From the NCBI GenBank assembly GCA_963782415.1, contig CAWAJT010000002.1, forward strand, positions 62,001-126,000: a DNA stretch of 64,000 nucleotides. The letters are read 5' to 3'. The position numbers and the translations under genes were made by a program. Positions within the stretch are counted from its first letter, which is position 1; every line of letters starts with the position of its first letter. The notes under the pieces are model-generated. The model did no database searches and was not told where the DNA came from. It saw only the letters and a program-made list of their open reading frames with translations. Positions 35,262 to 43,890 of this stretch are shown piece after piece. The DNA is from Bog-473 sp963782415 (GTDB lineage: Bacteria; Actinomycetota; Acidimicrobiia; Acidimicrobiales; RAAP-2).

Positions 35262-37295
35262 GTGTCGACGCGCCGCGCCAGGACCGCCCTCTGCACACTC
35301 GCAGTGGCCATCGCCGCCCTGGTCAGTACGGTTGGAGGCGGGGACACCGGGGCGGCGGAACAGGCACGGGCGAGCGGTGCGCCGCTGGTGCTGAATTCGC
35401 AGACGCCGTGGGTCACAGCCGACCAGCCTTGGTTCAACCTCGCGGTGGGCGTGTCCCCCGTCGAGGGGGCGGCCAGCACACTCTCGGTCAGCGTCGCCAT
35501 CTACGGACGGATCGTCGACGGATCCGACCTGCAGCAGGCGATCACCGGCACGCCCTCGGGCAACGTGCAGTTGCGGGAGACCGGCCTTCCTGTGACTGAG
35601 GGGGCAAGCGGCCCGGGCGTGGCCACCTGTATCACCGTGGTGCCGAATGCGAGCTCCGCCGCACCCGCCACGGGGGAGGGCATCTGCGCCGCCGGGTCGC
35701 GCACCTTTTCGATGGGCTGCCGCCCGCTCGAGGACGACTGCGCCGGGGTTTACCCGGTGTCTGTCGCGCTCGTGCGCCAGGGCACCACGACCCCGGTCGC
35801 CAGGTTCACCACGTTCCTCACCTACCAGCAGCCCAACGCCGTGTCGGCGACCGGGGGTGCCCTCAGCGTGAGTGTCGTCGTCCCCGTCACGCCGAGCGGT
35901 CTGACCAGCATGGCGGAGGCGCTCACGCAGAACCACGACGTCCCGACCACGGTGGCCGTGAGCCCCCTCGCGGTCAGCGCCGTCGACGCCACCCGCTCCC
36001 GCGACGGCATGCACGCCGTCGACCAGCTGGCGGCGCTCAGTGGCGACCAAATGATCGACCAGCCGTACGTGCCCATCAATCTCGCCGCGCTCACCGGAGC
36101 CGGGCTCTCCGGCGAAATCGGGGCGCAACTCAGCCGGGGCGACGACATCTTGCGCGCCGCCGGACTGAAACCCGACGCAGGGTCATGGGTCGACACCAGC
36201 TCGAGCCTGACGCAGGGGGACGCGAGCAATCTGGCCTCGGGGCTGCAGTCGGCCGGCGCCACGCAGGTGGTGCTCAGTGACAATGTGCTCGCCCCGGCCG
36301 GTGGCAGCACCTACACGTTCGCCCAGCCGTTCTCGCTCGACCTCGGGCATGGCGCCACCGTGACGGCCGCGGCGGCCGACTCGACGCTCAGCGCGCGTTT
36401 CACTGCCACACCCGACGATCCGGTCCTCGGAGCGGAGCAATTGCTGGCCGGGCTCTCGTTCGTCCACTTCGAGAATGCCTTCCTCAGCAAGCCACGGGGC
36501 GTGGTGGTGGTCCCGCCGGCGGGCTGGCACGCCTCGAGCGCCTTCATGGACGCGCTGCTCGCGGGCCTCTCCCCGGCGAATCGTGCCCTCAAGGCGGTCA
36601 CCCTCAGCCAGCTCTTCGCGTCGGTGCCCGAAGGCGGCAACGGGGAGCCCTCCGTGCGCCAGCTGCAGTCCGGTTCGATGACGCACGGCATCACCCGCAA
36701 CGCGGCCGATCGCATTGCGTTGGACCGCCAGCAGTTGGCCTCCTTCAGCCAGGCCGTGGACGGGCATCCCGCCAATCTGAACACGCTCGAAGACACGCTC
36801 TTGAGCACCGAGGCGCGCGGCCTGAGCGCGGCGGGCCGCGCCGTTGCGCTCAACGCGTACGCCAAGACGTTCGAAGGCACGACGGGGCAGGTCACCCTCG
36901 GGACCGAGCGCACGGTGACCTTCACGTCGCAGCGTGCCGCCATCCCCGTCACCGTCCTATCCTCCGCGCCCTATCCGGTGCAGGTCGTCGTCACGCTGAC
37001 GAGCGACAAATTCACCTTCCCCGACGGCAATACGGAGCGACTGACCCTTGTCCATCCGACGACGTCGGTGCGGATCACCGCGCAGGCCCGCACGTCGGGC
37101 GACCGCCTCCCGATTGAGGTCAGCCTGCACACACCGGACGGCCAGGTTCTCATCGCCCACACCGTGCTGACCGTGCACTCCACCGAGATCTCCTTCGTCG
37201 GCGTGGCCCTCACGGTGCTGGCCGGAGCGGTGTTGCTGGCGTGGTGGATCCGCACCTGGCGGCGCTCGCGGCGCGCCCGCCCGCGGGCGCACTGA
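35262..37295 (+). CDS. DUF6049-type secreted, membrane-anchored protein
   Basis: 677 residues from a GTG. Signal peptide at 1-33 (RRARTALCTLAVAIAALVSTVGG), a large extracytoplasmic beta-rich region, and one C-terminal membrane span (about 640-660) followed by a basic tail, giving an Nout-Cin topology. Position between cca and murJ matches the mycobacterial Rv3909 locus, whose product is an essential cell-envelope protein of unknown activity. A helper of the lipid II flippase MurJ is plausible but inferred. murJ starts 2 bases after its stop. Confidence 0.82.
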   Translation: MSTRRARTALCTLAVAIAALVSTVGGGDTGAAEQARASGAPLVLNSQTPWVTADQPWFNLAVGVSPVEGAASTLSVSVAIYGRIVDGSDLQQAITGTPSGNVQLRETGLPVTEGASGPGVATCITVVPNASSAAPATGEGICAAGSRTFSMGCRPLEDDCAGVYPVSVALVRQGTTTPVARFTTFLTYQQPNAVSATGGALSVSVVVPVTPSGLTSMAEALTQNHDVPTTVAVSPLAVSAVDATRSRDGMHAVDQLAALSGDQMIDQPYVPINLAALTGAGLSGEIGAQLSRGDDILRAAGLKPDAGSWVDTSSSLTQGDASNLASGLQSAGATQVVLSDNVLAPAGGSTYTFAQPFSLDLGHGATVTAAAADSTLSARFTATPDDPVLGAEQLLAGLSFVHFENAFLSKPRGVVVVPPAGWHASSAFMDALLAGLSPANRALKAVTLSQLFASVPEGGNGEPSVRQLQSGSMTHGITRNAADRIALDRQQLASFSQAVDGHPANLNTLEDTLLSTEARGLSAAGRAVALNAYAKTFEGTTGQVTLGTERTVTFTSQRAAIPVTVLSSAPYPVQVVVTLTSDKFTFPDGNTERLTLVHPTTSVRITAQARTSGDRLPIEVSLHTPDGQVLIAHTVLTVHSTEISFVGVALTVLAGAVLLAWWIRTWRRSRRARPRAH

Positions 37296-37297
37296 CG

Positions 37298-39209
37298 GTG
37301 CCCGCACCCCGCCGCGCCGCCACGCTTCCGCTGCGGACGTCGGCGGCCTACGTCGCGGTCGGGACCGGTGTCTCCCGCGTCTCCGGACTGCTCCGCTTCG
37401 TCGCCCTGGCCTGGGCGCTCGGCCAGACGACCCTTGCCGATTCGTACAACCTGGCCAACACCACGCCGAACATGCTCTATGACGTCGTCCTGGGCGGCGT
37501 CCTCTCGGCCACCTTCATCCCCGTCTTCGTCGATCGTCTCTCCAACAAGGCCGAGCGCGAGGCCTTCGACTCCATTTCGGCCGTGCTCACCGTGTCGATC
37601 GTGGTGCTCGCCGTCACGACCGTGGCCGCGCTGGTCGCGGCGCCGTTCCTCATCGACGCGCTCACCGTGCTGGACTCGCACGAGGGCGCCCACGAACTCC
37701 ATCGTGTGGTGCTCGAGCGCCAGGTGGCCACCAGCTTCCTCCGTTGGTTCGTGATCCAGATCGCCGCCTACGGCCTCTTCGCCCTCGCCGCCGCGCTGCT
37801 CAACACGCGTCGTCGTTTCATCGCCGTCGCCTGGGCGCCGATCGTCAACAACATCGTCTGCATCATGATCCTGATCTGGTTCGGGCTCTGGGCCGGCCAC
37901 GGCGCCTCGCTCGCCACAGTGGCAAGTCACCGGTCCCAGCTCATCCTCCTCGGTCTCGGTACATCGCTGGGCGTCGTCTTCCAGGGCGTCGCGCTCATCC
38001 CGAGCTTGCGCCGAGCCGACCTCGGTCTGCTGCGCTGGCACTGGAACCTGCACGACGACACGCTACGCGCCGTGACGCGCCTCGGCGGGTGGACCTTCGG
38101 CTTCGTACTCGCCAACCAGGTTGCGCTGTTCGTGATCACCATCCTGGCCGGAAGCGTGGCGGGTCCCGACCCCGTGTCGTCGTACACCTACGCCTACGCC
38201 TTCTTCCAACTGCCCTACGGCATCGTCGCGGTCACCGTCATGTCGGTCGTCACGCCAGACCTGGCCGAACGCTGGTCAACCGGGCAGACCGCCGCCTTCT
38301 TGAAGCGCATGACGGGAGGTCTGCGTGCCGTCCTGGCCCTCATCATCCCGGCGGCGGTGGGCATGCTGTTCCTGGCCAAGCCGGCCGTGGCGCTGCTGCT
38401 CGGCAACGGGCACAGCACCCCGGCGCAGACCGCCACGACCGGTGCCGCGCTCGCCATGTTCGCCGTCGGCCTCCCGGGCTTCTGCACCTACCTCTATCTC
38501 GTGCGCGTCCTGCAGTCGATGCAGCGGACCCGCGTCGCCTTCTACCTCTACTTGGTGGAGAACGCGCTCGACGTTCGCGTTGGCGCTCGTCCTCGTCCAC
38601 CCGCTCGGCGTGCGCGGCCTCGCGCTGTCACTGTCGATCGCCTACACCGTCTCCGCGCTCCTGGCGCTGGGCGTCTTCTCCCAGTGGTTCGGGCGCCTGG
38701 GCGAGCGCGAGACGTGGGCGCCGCTCGTGCGCGTCCTGCTGGCGTCGGTTCCGATGGCGGTTGTCGTGCTCGTCGTGTCCAACCTGTCGGCATCGACCAG
38801 TTTCTTGGGTCTGCTGGCCCACGTCGTGGGCTCCGTCATCGCTGGCGGCCTGACGTTCGGCGCCGTCATCATCTGGCTCGGCCGGCGCCACGACACCCAC
38901 CGCCGTCCGCCGGGCCAGCCATCCGGACCCGAGCGATCGATCCGCCCGGTTCGCCCCGTTTCACCGGTCGGTCCGGTTGGTCCGGGCGGCACGCTCATCT
39001 CGGTCGACGCGGACGACACGGACGAGTCCGGCGATACGGACCGACCTGATGACACAGGGCGGGACGACGCGGACGACCAGGACAACCACGATGAGGTCGG
39101 CGTGGTCCGCAAGGTGAGTTCCTCCCGCTCCGTCGACGCCATCCGCCCTGTCAGCAACGTCCGTCCCATCGGTCCCGGCGAACCGCTCGGCACCGGCTGG
39201 CCCGAGTGA
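37298..39209 (+). CDS. murJ: Lipid II flippase MurJ, frameshifted
   Basis: About 636 residues read across a frameshift. Fourteen or so membrane segments; family landmarks are TGVSRVSGLLRFVALA, 'DSYNLANTTPNMLYDVVLGGVL' and 'FQLPYGIVAVTVMSVVTP'. It flips peptidoglycan precursor across the membrane. One extra base (G38573) breaks the frame: removing it gives ENALDFALALVLVHPLG. A 110-residue C-terminal tail is Pro/Val/Gly- then Asp-rich and ends at 39209. Start is the GTG at 37298, coupled to the DUF6049 gene. Confidence 0.92.
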
Positions 39210-39285
39210 GCGGTCCGGGACACTCGCACCCCGGCTCCCGGCGGCGCTCCTGTTGCGCTGTGGCCCCCCGTGCAAGACTCCCCGC

Positions 39286-40146
39286 ATGCCCGGCGTCCAC
39301 ATCGTCACCGACAGTGCCTGCGACCTGACCGACCAGCTCGTCAAGGAGCACAACATCATCGTGGTGCCGCTGTCCATCCGCTTCGGTACCGAGGAGCTCG
39401 AGGACCGTCGTCAGCTCACGCCGGCCGAGTTCTGGGAACGCTGCCGTGGCAAGGGGGACCTGCCCCAGACCGCCGCCCCCGCTCCCGGAGCGTTTCAGGC
39501 CGCCTTCCAGCAGGCGGCCGACGAGGGCGCGCAAGCCGTGCTCTGCCTCACGATTTCGTCCAAGGTCTCGGGCACCTACGGATCGGCCGTGACGGCCGCC
39601 GACACGTTCGCCACTGTGCCGGTCCGGGTGGTCGACACCTACTCGCTCACCATGGGCCAGGGCCTCCTCGTCATCGCCGCCGCCGAGGAAGCCGCCAGCG
39701 GCGTCGAATTGGACGCCCTGGTGGCCAATACGCAGGACCGTATTCCCCGCACCCGCATTTACGGCGTTCTGGGCGGCCTCGAGCATCTCCAGCGGGGCGG
39801 TCGCATCGGCGGGGCCCGGGCCCTCCTCGGTTCGCTCCTCAACATCAAACCGGTCATCCAGCTCAAGGACGGCGAGGTCGCCGAGGAGTCCAAGCAGCGG
39901 ACCCGGAGCAAGGCCTTGGCGTACCTCAACGAGAAGGTCCGTGCCGACGCTCCCCTCGAGCGCGTGGCCGTGGCCGACGGCGCCTGCGACGACTTCCCCG
40001 AGGTGCTGGCCGGCCTGAGCAACATCGCCACCGAGCATCCGATGCTCGCCGCCGACCTCGGGCCGGTCGTCGGCACGCACGCCGGGCCCAACACCGTGGG
40101 TGTGTGCTACATCGTCCCTGCCAGGACAGACCGGGCTGCCGGGTAG
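39286..40146 (+). CDS. DegV family fatty-acid-binding protein
   Basis: 286 residues. DegV proteins bind fatty acids, often for phosphorylation by fatty-acid kinase. HIVTDSACDLTD, the 'TAAPAPGAFQAAF' loop, 'SSKVSGTYGSA' and 'GLEHLQRGGRIGGA' motifs are clear. The ATG at 39286 is used; the upstream in-frame ATG at 39253 adds 11 unlikely residues. Stands 76 bases after murJ. Confidence 0.92.
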   Translation: MPGVHIVTDSACDLTDQLVKEHNIIVVPLSIRFGTEELEDRRQLTPAEFWERCRGKGDLPQTAAPAPGAFQAAFQQAADEGAQAVLCLTISSKVSGTYGSAVTAADTFATVPVRVVDTYSLTMGQGLLVIAAAEEAASGVELDALVANTQDRIPRTRIYGVLGGLEHLQRGGRIGGARALLGSLLNIKPVIQLKDGEVAEESKQRTRSKALAYLNEKVRADAPLERVAVADGACDDFPEVLAGLSNIATEHPMLAADLGPVVGTHAGPNTVGVCYIVPARTDRAAG

Positions 40147-40156
40147 TCTCCACGCC

Positions 40157-40459
40157 GTGGCTGAGAACGATCTTGCCGATGCGCTGTCGGACCGTGCCCT
40201 CGAGGCCGTCGACACGGTGGTCGCCACCGTCAACGACAAGGCCGTCCGTCCGGCCATCGTCGCTGCCCGGGGCATCGTCTTCGGCGTCGTCATCGCCGTC
40301 CTGGGCATCACGGTGGTCGTCCTCTTCTGCGTCGGTTTCATCCGGCTGACCACGATCGCGGGGCATCGGATCTGGGCCTCCTACCTGGTGCTCGGCCTCA
40401 TCTTCTGCGCCGTCGGTGCGGTGCTCTACTCGCGCCGCGGCGTGCCACCCGATGCCTGA
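40157..40459 (+). CDS. Small two-span membrane protein
   Basis: 100 residues from a GTG. A 35-residue N-terminal amphipathic region is followed by two membrane helices (IVFGVVIAVLGITVVVLF and SYLVLGLIFCAVGAVLY) and the tail SRRGVPPDA. The fold recalls phage-holin III-like or Act-type phage-holin superfamily proteins of actinobacteria, function unknown. Its end overlaps trxB by 8 bases. Confidence 0.65.
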   Translation: MAENDLADALSDRALEAVDTVVATVNDKAVRPAIVAARGIVFGVVIAVLGITVVVLFCVGFIRLTTIAGHRIWASYLVLGLIFCAVGAVLYSRRGVPPDA

Positions 40460-41414
40460 ACGCCGCAAGGTCGTCATCGTCGGCAGCGGCCCGGCCGGGC
40501 TGACCGCCGCTCTGTATGCGGCTCGGGCCCAGCTCGCCCCCCTGGTCATCGAGGGCGAGCCGTCCTCGACCAGCGACCAGCCGGGCGGCCAGTTGATGTT
40601 GACCACCGAGGTGGAGAACTACCCGGGCTTCGTCGACGGCGTCATGGGCCCCGAGCTCATGGGCATGATGCGTGCGCAGGCTGTTCGTTTCGAGGCGGAG
40701 CTGCGGACGGCCAAGGTCAGCCGCATCGACGTCACACCCTGGCCCTTTGAGGTGTGGGTGGGCGATGCCGAGGCCGACGAGCCCACCGTGCTGGCCGACA
40801 CCCTCATTGTGGCCACCGGCGCCCGCTCCCTCATGCTCGGGTGTCCCAACGAGTCACGCCTGCTGGGCTACGGCGTGTCGACCTGCGCCACCTGCGATGG
40901 CTTCTTCTTCCGCGACCAGCACATCGCTGTTGCCGGCGGAGGGGACTCCGCCATGGAGGAGGCGATCTTCTTGACCCGCTTCGCTTCCAAGGTCACCGTG
41001 ATCCACCGCCGCGACGAGTTGCGCGCCTCACGGATCATGCAGGACCGGGCCCGGGCCAACCCCAAGATCGAATTCCGCTGGAATTCGATCATCACCAGCG
41101 TGCTGGGCGACACCAAGGTCAGCGGGGTCCAGCTGCGGGACACCGTCACCGGCGAGGAGTCCGAGCTCGACGTGGGCGGCCTGTTCGTCGCCATCGGCCA
41201 CGAGCCCAATAGTTCCCTGCTCAAGGGCCAGATCGAGCTGGAGGACAACGGCTACGTCCGCACCTTCGAGGGCACCACACGCACGAGTGTGGACGGGGTT
41301 TTCGCCGCCGGCGACGTGCAGGACCACTACTACCGCCAGGCCATCACCTCGGCGGGCTCTGGCTGCATGGCGGCCATCGACGCCGAACGCTGGTTGGAAG
41401 CGCGCGGCGAGTAG
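40452..41414 (+). CDS. trxB: Thioredoxin reductase
   Basis: 320 residues. FAD-binding VVIVGSGPAGLTAALYAARA, the redox pair in CATCDG, NADPH-binding AVAGGGDSAMEEA and the C-terminal FAAGDVQD are intact. Reduces thioredoxin with NADPH. Followed 51 bases later by trxA, so the pair supplies thiol reducing power, for example to the peroxiredoxin at 11.7 kb. Confidence 0.97.
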   Translation: MPERRKVVIVGSGPAGLTAALYAARAQLAPLVIEGEPSSTSDQPGGQLMLTTEVENYPGFVDGVMGPELMGMMRAQAVRFEAELRTAKVSRIDVTPWPFEVWVGDAEADEPTVLADTLIVATGARSLMLGCPNESRLLGYGVSTCATCDGFFFRDQHIAVAGGGDSAMEEAIFLTRFASKVTVIHRRDELRASRIMQDRARANPKIEFRWNSIITSVLGDTKVSGVQLRDTVTGEESELDVGGLFVAIGHEPNSSLLKGQIELEDNGYVRTFEGTTRTSVDGVFAAGDVQDHYYRQAITSAGSGCMAAIDAERWLEARGE

Positions 41415-41465
41415 CGGGAACAGAACCAAGAAGGTGGGCGTTACACCCGCTGACAAGGAGATGCG

Positions 41466-41792
41466 ATGAGCGAGAAGATCGAGACCCTGACCGACGCTAC
41501 CTTTGACGAGCATGTCAAGGCTTCGGACGTCCCCGTCCTGGTGGACTTCTGGGCAGAGTGGTGTGGCCCGTGCAAGATGATCTCCCCGGTGTTGGAGGAG
41601 ATCGCGGAGGAGCAGGCCGGGAAAATCAGGATCGGCAAGCTCAACATCGACGACAACCTGGACGTGACCAGGCGCTTCGACGTGATGAGCATTCCGACCC
41701 TGATCCTGTTCAAGGACGGGGAGCCCCAGGTGCGCCTGATCGGGGCGAAGCCCAAGGGCCAGCTGCTCGAGGAGATCTCCGCCTACCTGTAG
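41466..41792 (+). CDS. trxA: Thioredoxin
   Basis: 108 residues, standard length. The active site WCGPC and the cis-Pro in MSIPTLILF are present. Cytosolic thiol reductant for peroxiredoxin and other enzymes. CAAGGAG precedes the ATG. The next frame (cwlM-like) begins at its stop. Confidence 0.98.
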   Translation: MSEKIETLTDATFDEHVKASDVPVLVDFWAEWCGPCKMISPVLEEIAEEQAGKIRIGKLNIDDNLDVTRRFDVMSIPTLILFKDGEPQVRLIGAKPKGQLLEEISAYL

Positions 41793-41794
41793 GC

Positions 41795-42766
41795 CTGCCG
41801 CTCGCAGTCGGGGATCACGGTGACGGGGTCTCCGATATCCAGCACCGGCTGACAGCCGTGCTGCCCGGTGCGCCGGTCGACGCTGACGGCGTCTTCGGAC
41901 CGACGACGCGCGCTGCGCTCGAAGCCTTTCAGCGGCTCCGCGGCCTCAGGGTCGACGGTGTCTGCGGTCCCCAGACATGGAACACCCTGGTCGAGGCCGG
42001 TTTTCGGATCGGTGACCGCTTCCTCTACCGCCGCACGCCCATGTTGCGCGGCGACGACGTCGCCGAGCTCCAACAGCGACTCTGCACCCTCGGCTTCGAC
42101 ACCGGTCGCGTCGACGGCATCTTCGGGGACGCCACCGGCCGCGCCCTGGCCGAATTCCAGCGCAACGCCGGACTCCCGGTCGACGGCATCGTCGGCGGCG
42201 CCACGCTCCAAGAGCTGATGCGCCTGGAGAGCCGCCACCACGAGCCGGAACTCGTCTCGGCCGTGCGCGCCCGAGCCGCCCTGCGGGACGCGCCGCCCAC
42301 GCTGCGGGACCGCCATGTCGCGGTCGGAGAGAGCGGGGGCCTCGGGAGCGTCACCGGAGCACTCCGGCGGCGTCTGGGCTGGGCGGGCATCCGGGTCACC
42401 GAGCTGCACCACCCCGACGACACCGTGCAGGCGAAGGAAGCCAATGGGCTCGGGGTCGACGTCTTCGTCGGTCTCCGCCTCAATCCCTCGACCTCGGGTT
42501 GCCGGACCGCCTACTGGGCGGGCCGGCACGACGAGTCCCCCGGCGGACGGCGCCTGGCCGAGCTGGTCCAGGCCGACGTCACACGGGCCCTCGACATCAC
42601 CGATGGCGGGGTCCACGGCATGTCGGTTCCTCTGCTCCGCGAGACGCGCATGCCGGCGGTCCTCGTCGAGGTGGGACCGGCCAGCACGGTTGTCGAGGGT
42701 GCGCCGGCGCTGGCGGCCGCGCTGGCGGCCGCGCTGGGCCGTTGGGCCGACGCCCCTTGGGAATAG
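41795..42766 (+). CDS. CwlM-like peptidoglycan-binding pseudo-amidase
   Basis: About 323 residues. Two peptidoglycan-binding (PG_binding_1) repeats (GDGVSDIQHRL...VDGVFGPTTRAALEAFQ and DDVAELQQRLCTLGF...VDGIFGDATGRALAEFQ) precede an amidase_3-like domain. Three of its four expected zinc ligands are missing: GESGG replaces the DPGHGG site, FVGLRLN the IHAN site, and the intervening Glu helix is deleted; only Glu in VEVG remains. Same place as mycobacterial CwlM, a non-enzymatic regulator of peptidoglycan synthesis. No ATG, GTG or TTG precedes the first repeat; CTG at 41795 or an undetected frameshift may explain the start. Confidence 0.78.
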   Translation: MPLAVGDHGDGVSDIQHRLTAVLPGAPVDADGVFGPTTRAALEAFQRLRGLRVDGVCGPQTWNTLVEAGFRIGDRFLYRRTPMLRGDDVAELQQRLCTLGFDTGRVDGIFGDATGRALAEFQRNAGLPVDGIVGGATLQELMRLESRHHEPELVSAVRARAALRDAPPTLRDRHVAVGESGGLGSVTGALRRRLGWAGIRVTELHHPDDTVQAKEANGLGVDVFVGLRLNPSTSGCRTAYWAGRHDESPGGRRLAELVQADVTRALDITDGGVHGMSVPLLRETRMPAVLVEVGPASTVVEGAPALAAALAAALGRWADAPWE

Positions 42767-42793
42767 TTACTGGTAATCAACCCTAAAGGGGCG
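42751..42793. terminator. Inverted repeat between convergent cwlM-like gene and parB
   Basis: CGCCCCTTGGG (42751-42761) can pair with CCCTAAAGGGGCG (42781-42793), with a two-base TA bulge. The left arm overlaps the end of the cwlM-like gene. Placed between convergent units, it could end transcription from both sides. Confidence 0.45.
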
Positions 42794-42873
42794 GACCCGC
42801 GGTGTCGATCTGACGGCTCCGCGACCCAGGCGACGGTTGCGCGACCAATCCTTCCGGCAGGTAAACGAAGTGA

Positions 42874-42906
42874 CAATCCACAACGTCATGCACAGGTTGT
42901 GGATGA
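42874..42906. promoter_or_regulatory. Inverted pair of DnaA-box-like sites downstream of parB
   Basis: ATCCACAAC (42876-42884) and GTTGTGGAT (42896-42904) are a perfect inverted repeat 11 bases apart. Extended to 9-mers they read CAATCCACA and TGTGGATGA, 7/9 and 8/9 matches to the DnaA box. They lie 7 kb from dnaA, in the non-coding gap beyond parB. Confidence 0.45.
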
Positions 42907-42936
42907 AGCTGTACGAGCCCTTGACGGTTGTGTGAA

Positions 42937-43890
42937 CTACGCGACACCGCCGTCGCCGACCATGGCTCGATAGATCCGCTCGAGATCCTCGAGGGTCGCG
43001 AACTCCACCACCAGGCGGCCTCGGCGGTTTTGAATGTCGACCTTGACCCGGGTGTTCAGGTAGGTCGAGAGCAGATCCTCGAGCTCGAGCACACCGGGTT
43101 CAGGAAGCTTGCGAACAGCAGGCCGACGTCGCACCGACTCGGTGGTACCTGAGGTACTACCGTCCTCCGACGACGTTTCCTCGGATTCAGGGACGTCGGG
43201 AACAACTCTGAGCTCCGCGGTCCCGCCTTGACGGACCAGCTCCTCGACGGCGCGAACCGTCAACCCCTCCTCGACAATTTGCTCGACCATCTTTTCTTGG
43301 AGGGCCCGATCGGGCGTCCCCAGCAGCGCACGGGCATGACCCGCCGAGATCGTCCGCTCGGCCAGCGCGCGCTGAGCACCGGCAGGAAGTTGCAGGAGCC
43401 GAAGCGTGTTGGTCACCGTCGCCCGCCCCTTGCCCATGCGGGTCGCCACCTGCTCGTGAGTGAGGCCGAACTCGTCAATCAGCTGTTGGTACGCCGCAGC
43501 TTCCTCGAGCGCATTGAGGTCGACCCGGTGCAGGTTCTCGACCAGGGCCTGTTCCAGGCTGGCCACATCGTCGGCGACCTGGACGAGCACGGGGATGGTC
43601 TGCAACCCAGCCCGCCGGGCGGCGCGCCAGCGCCGCTCCCCCGCGATGAGCTCATAGCTATCCTCTTCGTCCTCGAGCTCACGGACCAGCACCGGCTGGA
43701 GCAGACCGACCTCGCGGATGGAGGCGGCGAGCGCCCCCATCGACTCCTCGTCGAAGTGGCTCCGGGGTTGGTACGCGTTGGGCCGGATGTGCGAGATCGG
43801 CACCACCCTCAACGAGGAGTTGGTCTCCCCCGTCGCCTCACTCGGGATCAGAGCACTGAGGCCCTTACCGAGACCGCTGCGGCGCGCCAT
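42937..43890 (-). CDS. parB: Chromosome partitioning protein ParB
   Basis: 317 residues. The N-terminal MARRSGLGKGLSALIP, the CTP-binding/CTPase GERRWRA box, the ENLHRVDLNALEEA segment and the HTH 'THEQVATRMGKGRATVTN' are typical; an acidic linker leads to the C-terminal dimerisation domain. It binds parS and spreads as a CTP-gated clamp. The first 26 bases of the gene overlap the end of parA. Two parS-like sites lie 1.4 kb upstream. Confidence 0.97.
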   Translation of the reverse strand: MARRSGLGKGLSALIPSEATGETNSSLRVVPISHIRPNAYQPRSHFDEESMGALAASIREVGLLQPVLVRELEDEEDSYELIAGERRWRAARRAGLQTIPVLVQVADDVASLEQALVENLHRVDLNALEEAAAYQQLIDEFGLTHEQVATRMGKGRATVTNTLRLLQLPAGAQRALAERTISAGHARALLGTPDRALQEKMVEQIVEEGLTVRAVEELVRQGGTAELRVVPDVPESEETSSEDGSTSGTTESVRRRPAVRKLPEPGVLELEDLLSTYLNTRVKVDIQNRRGRLVVEFATLEDLERIYRAMVGDGGVA

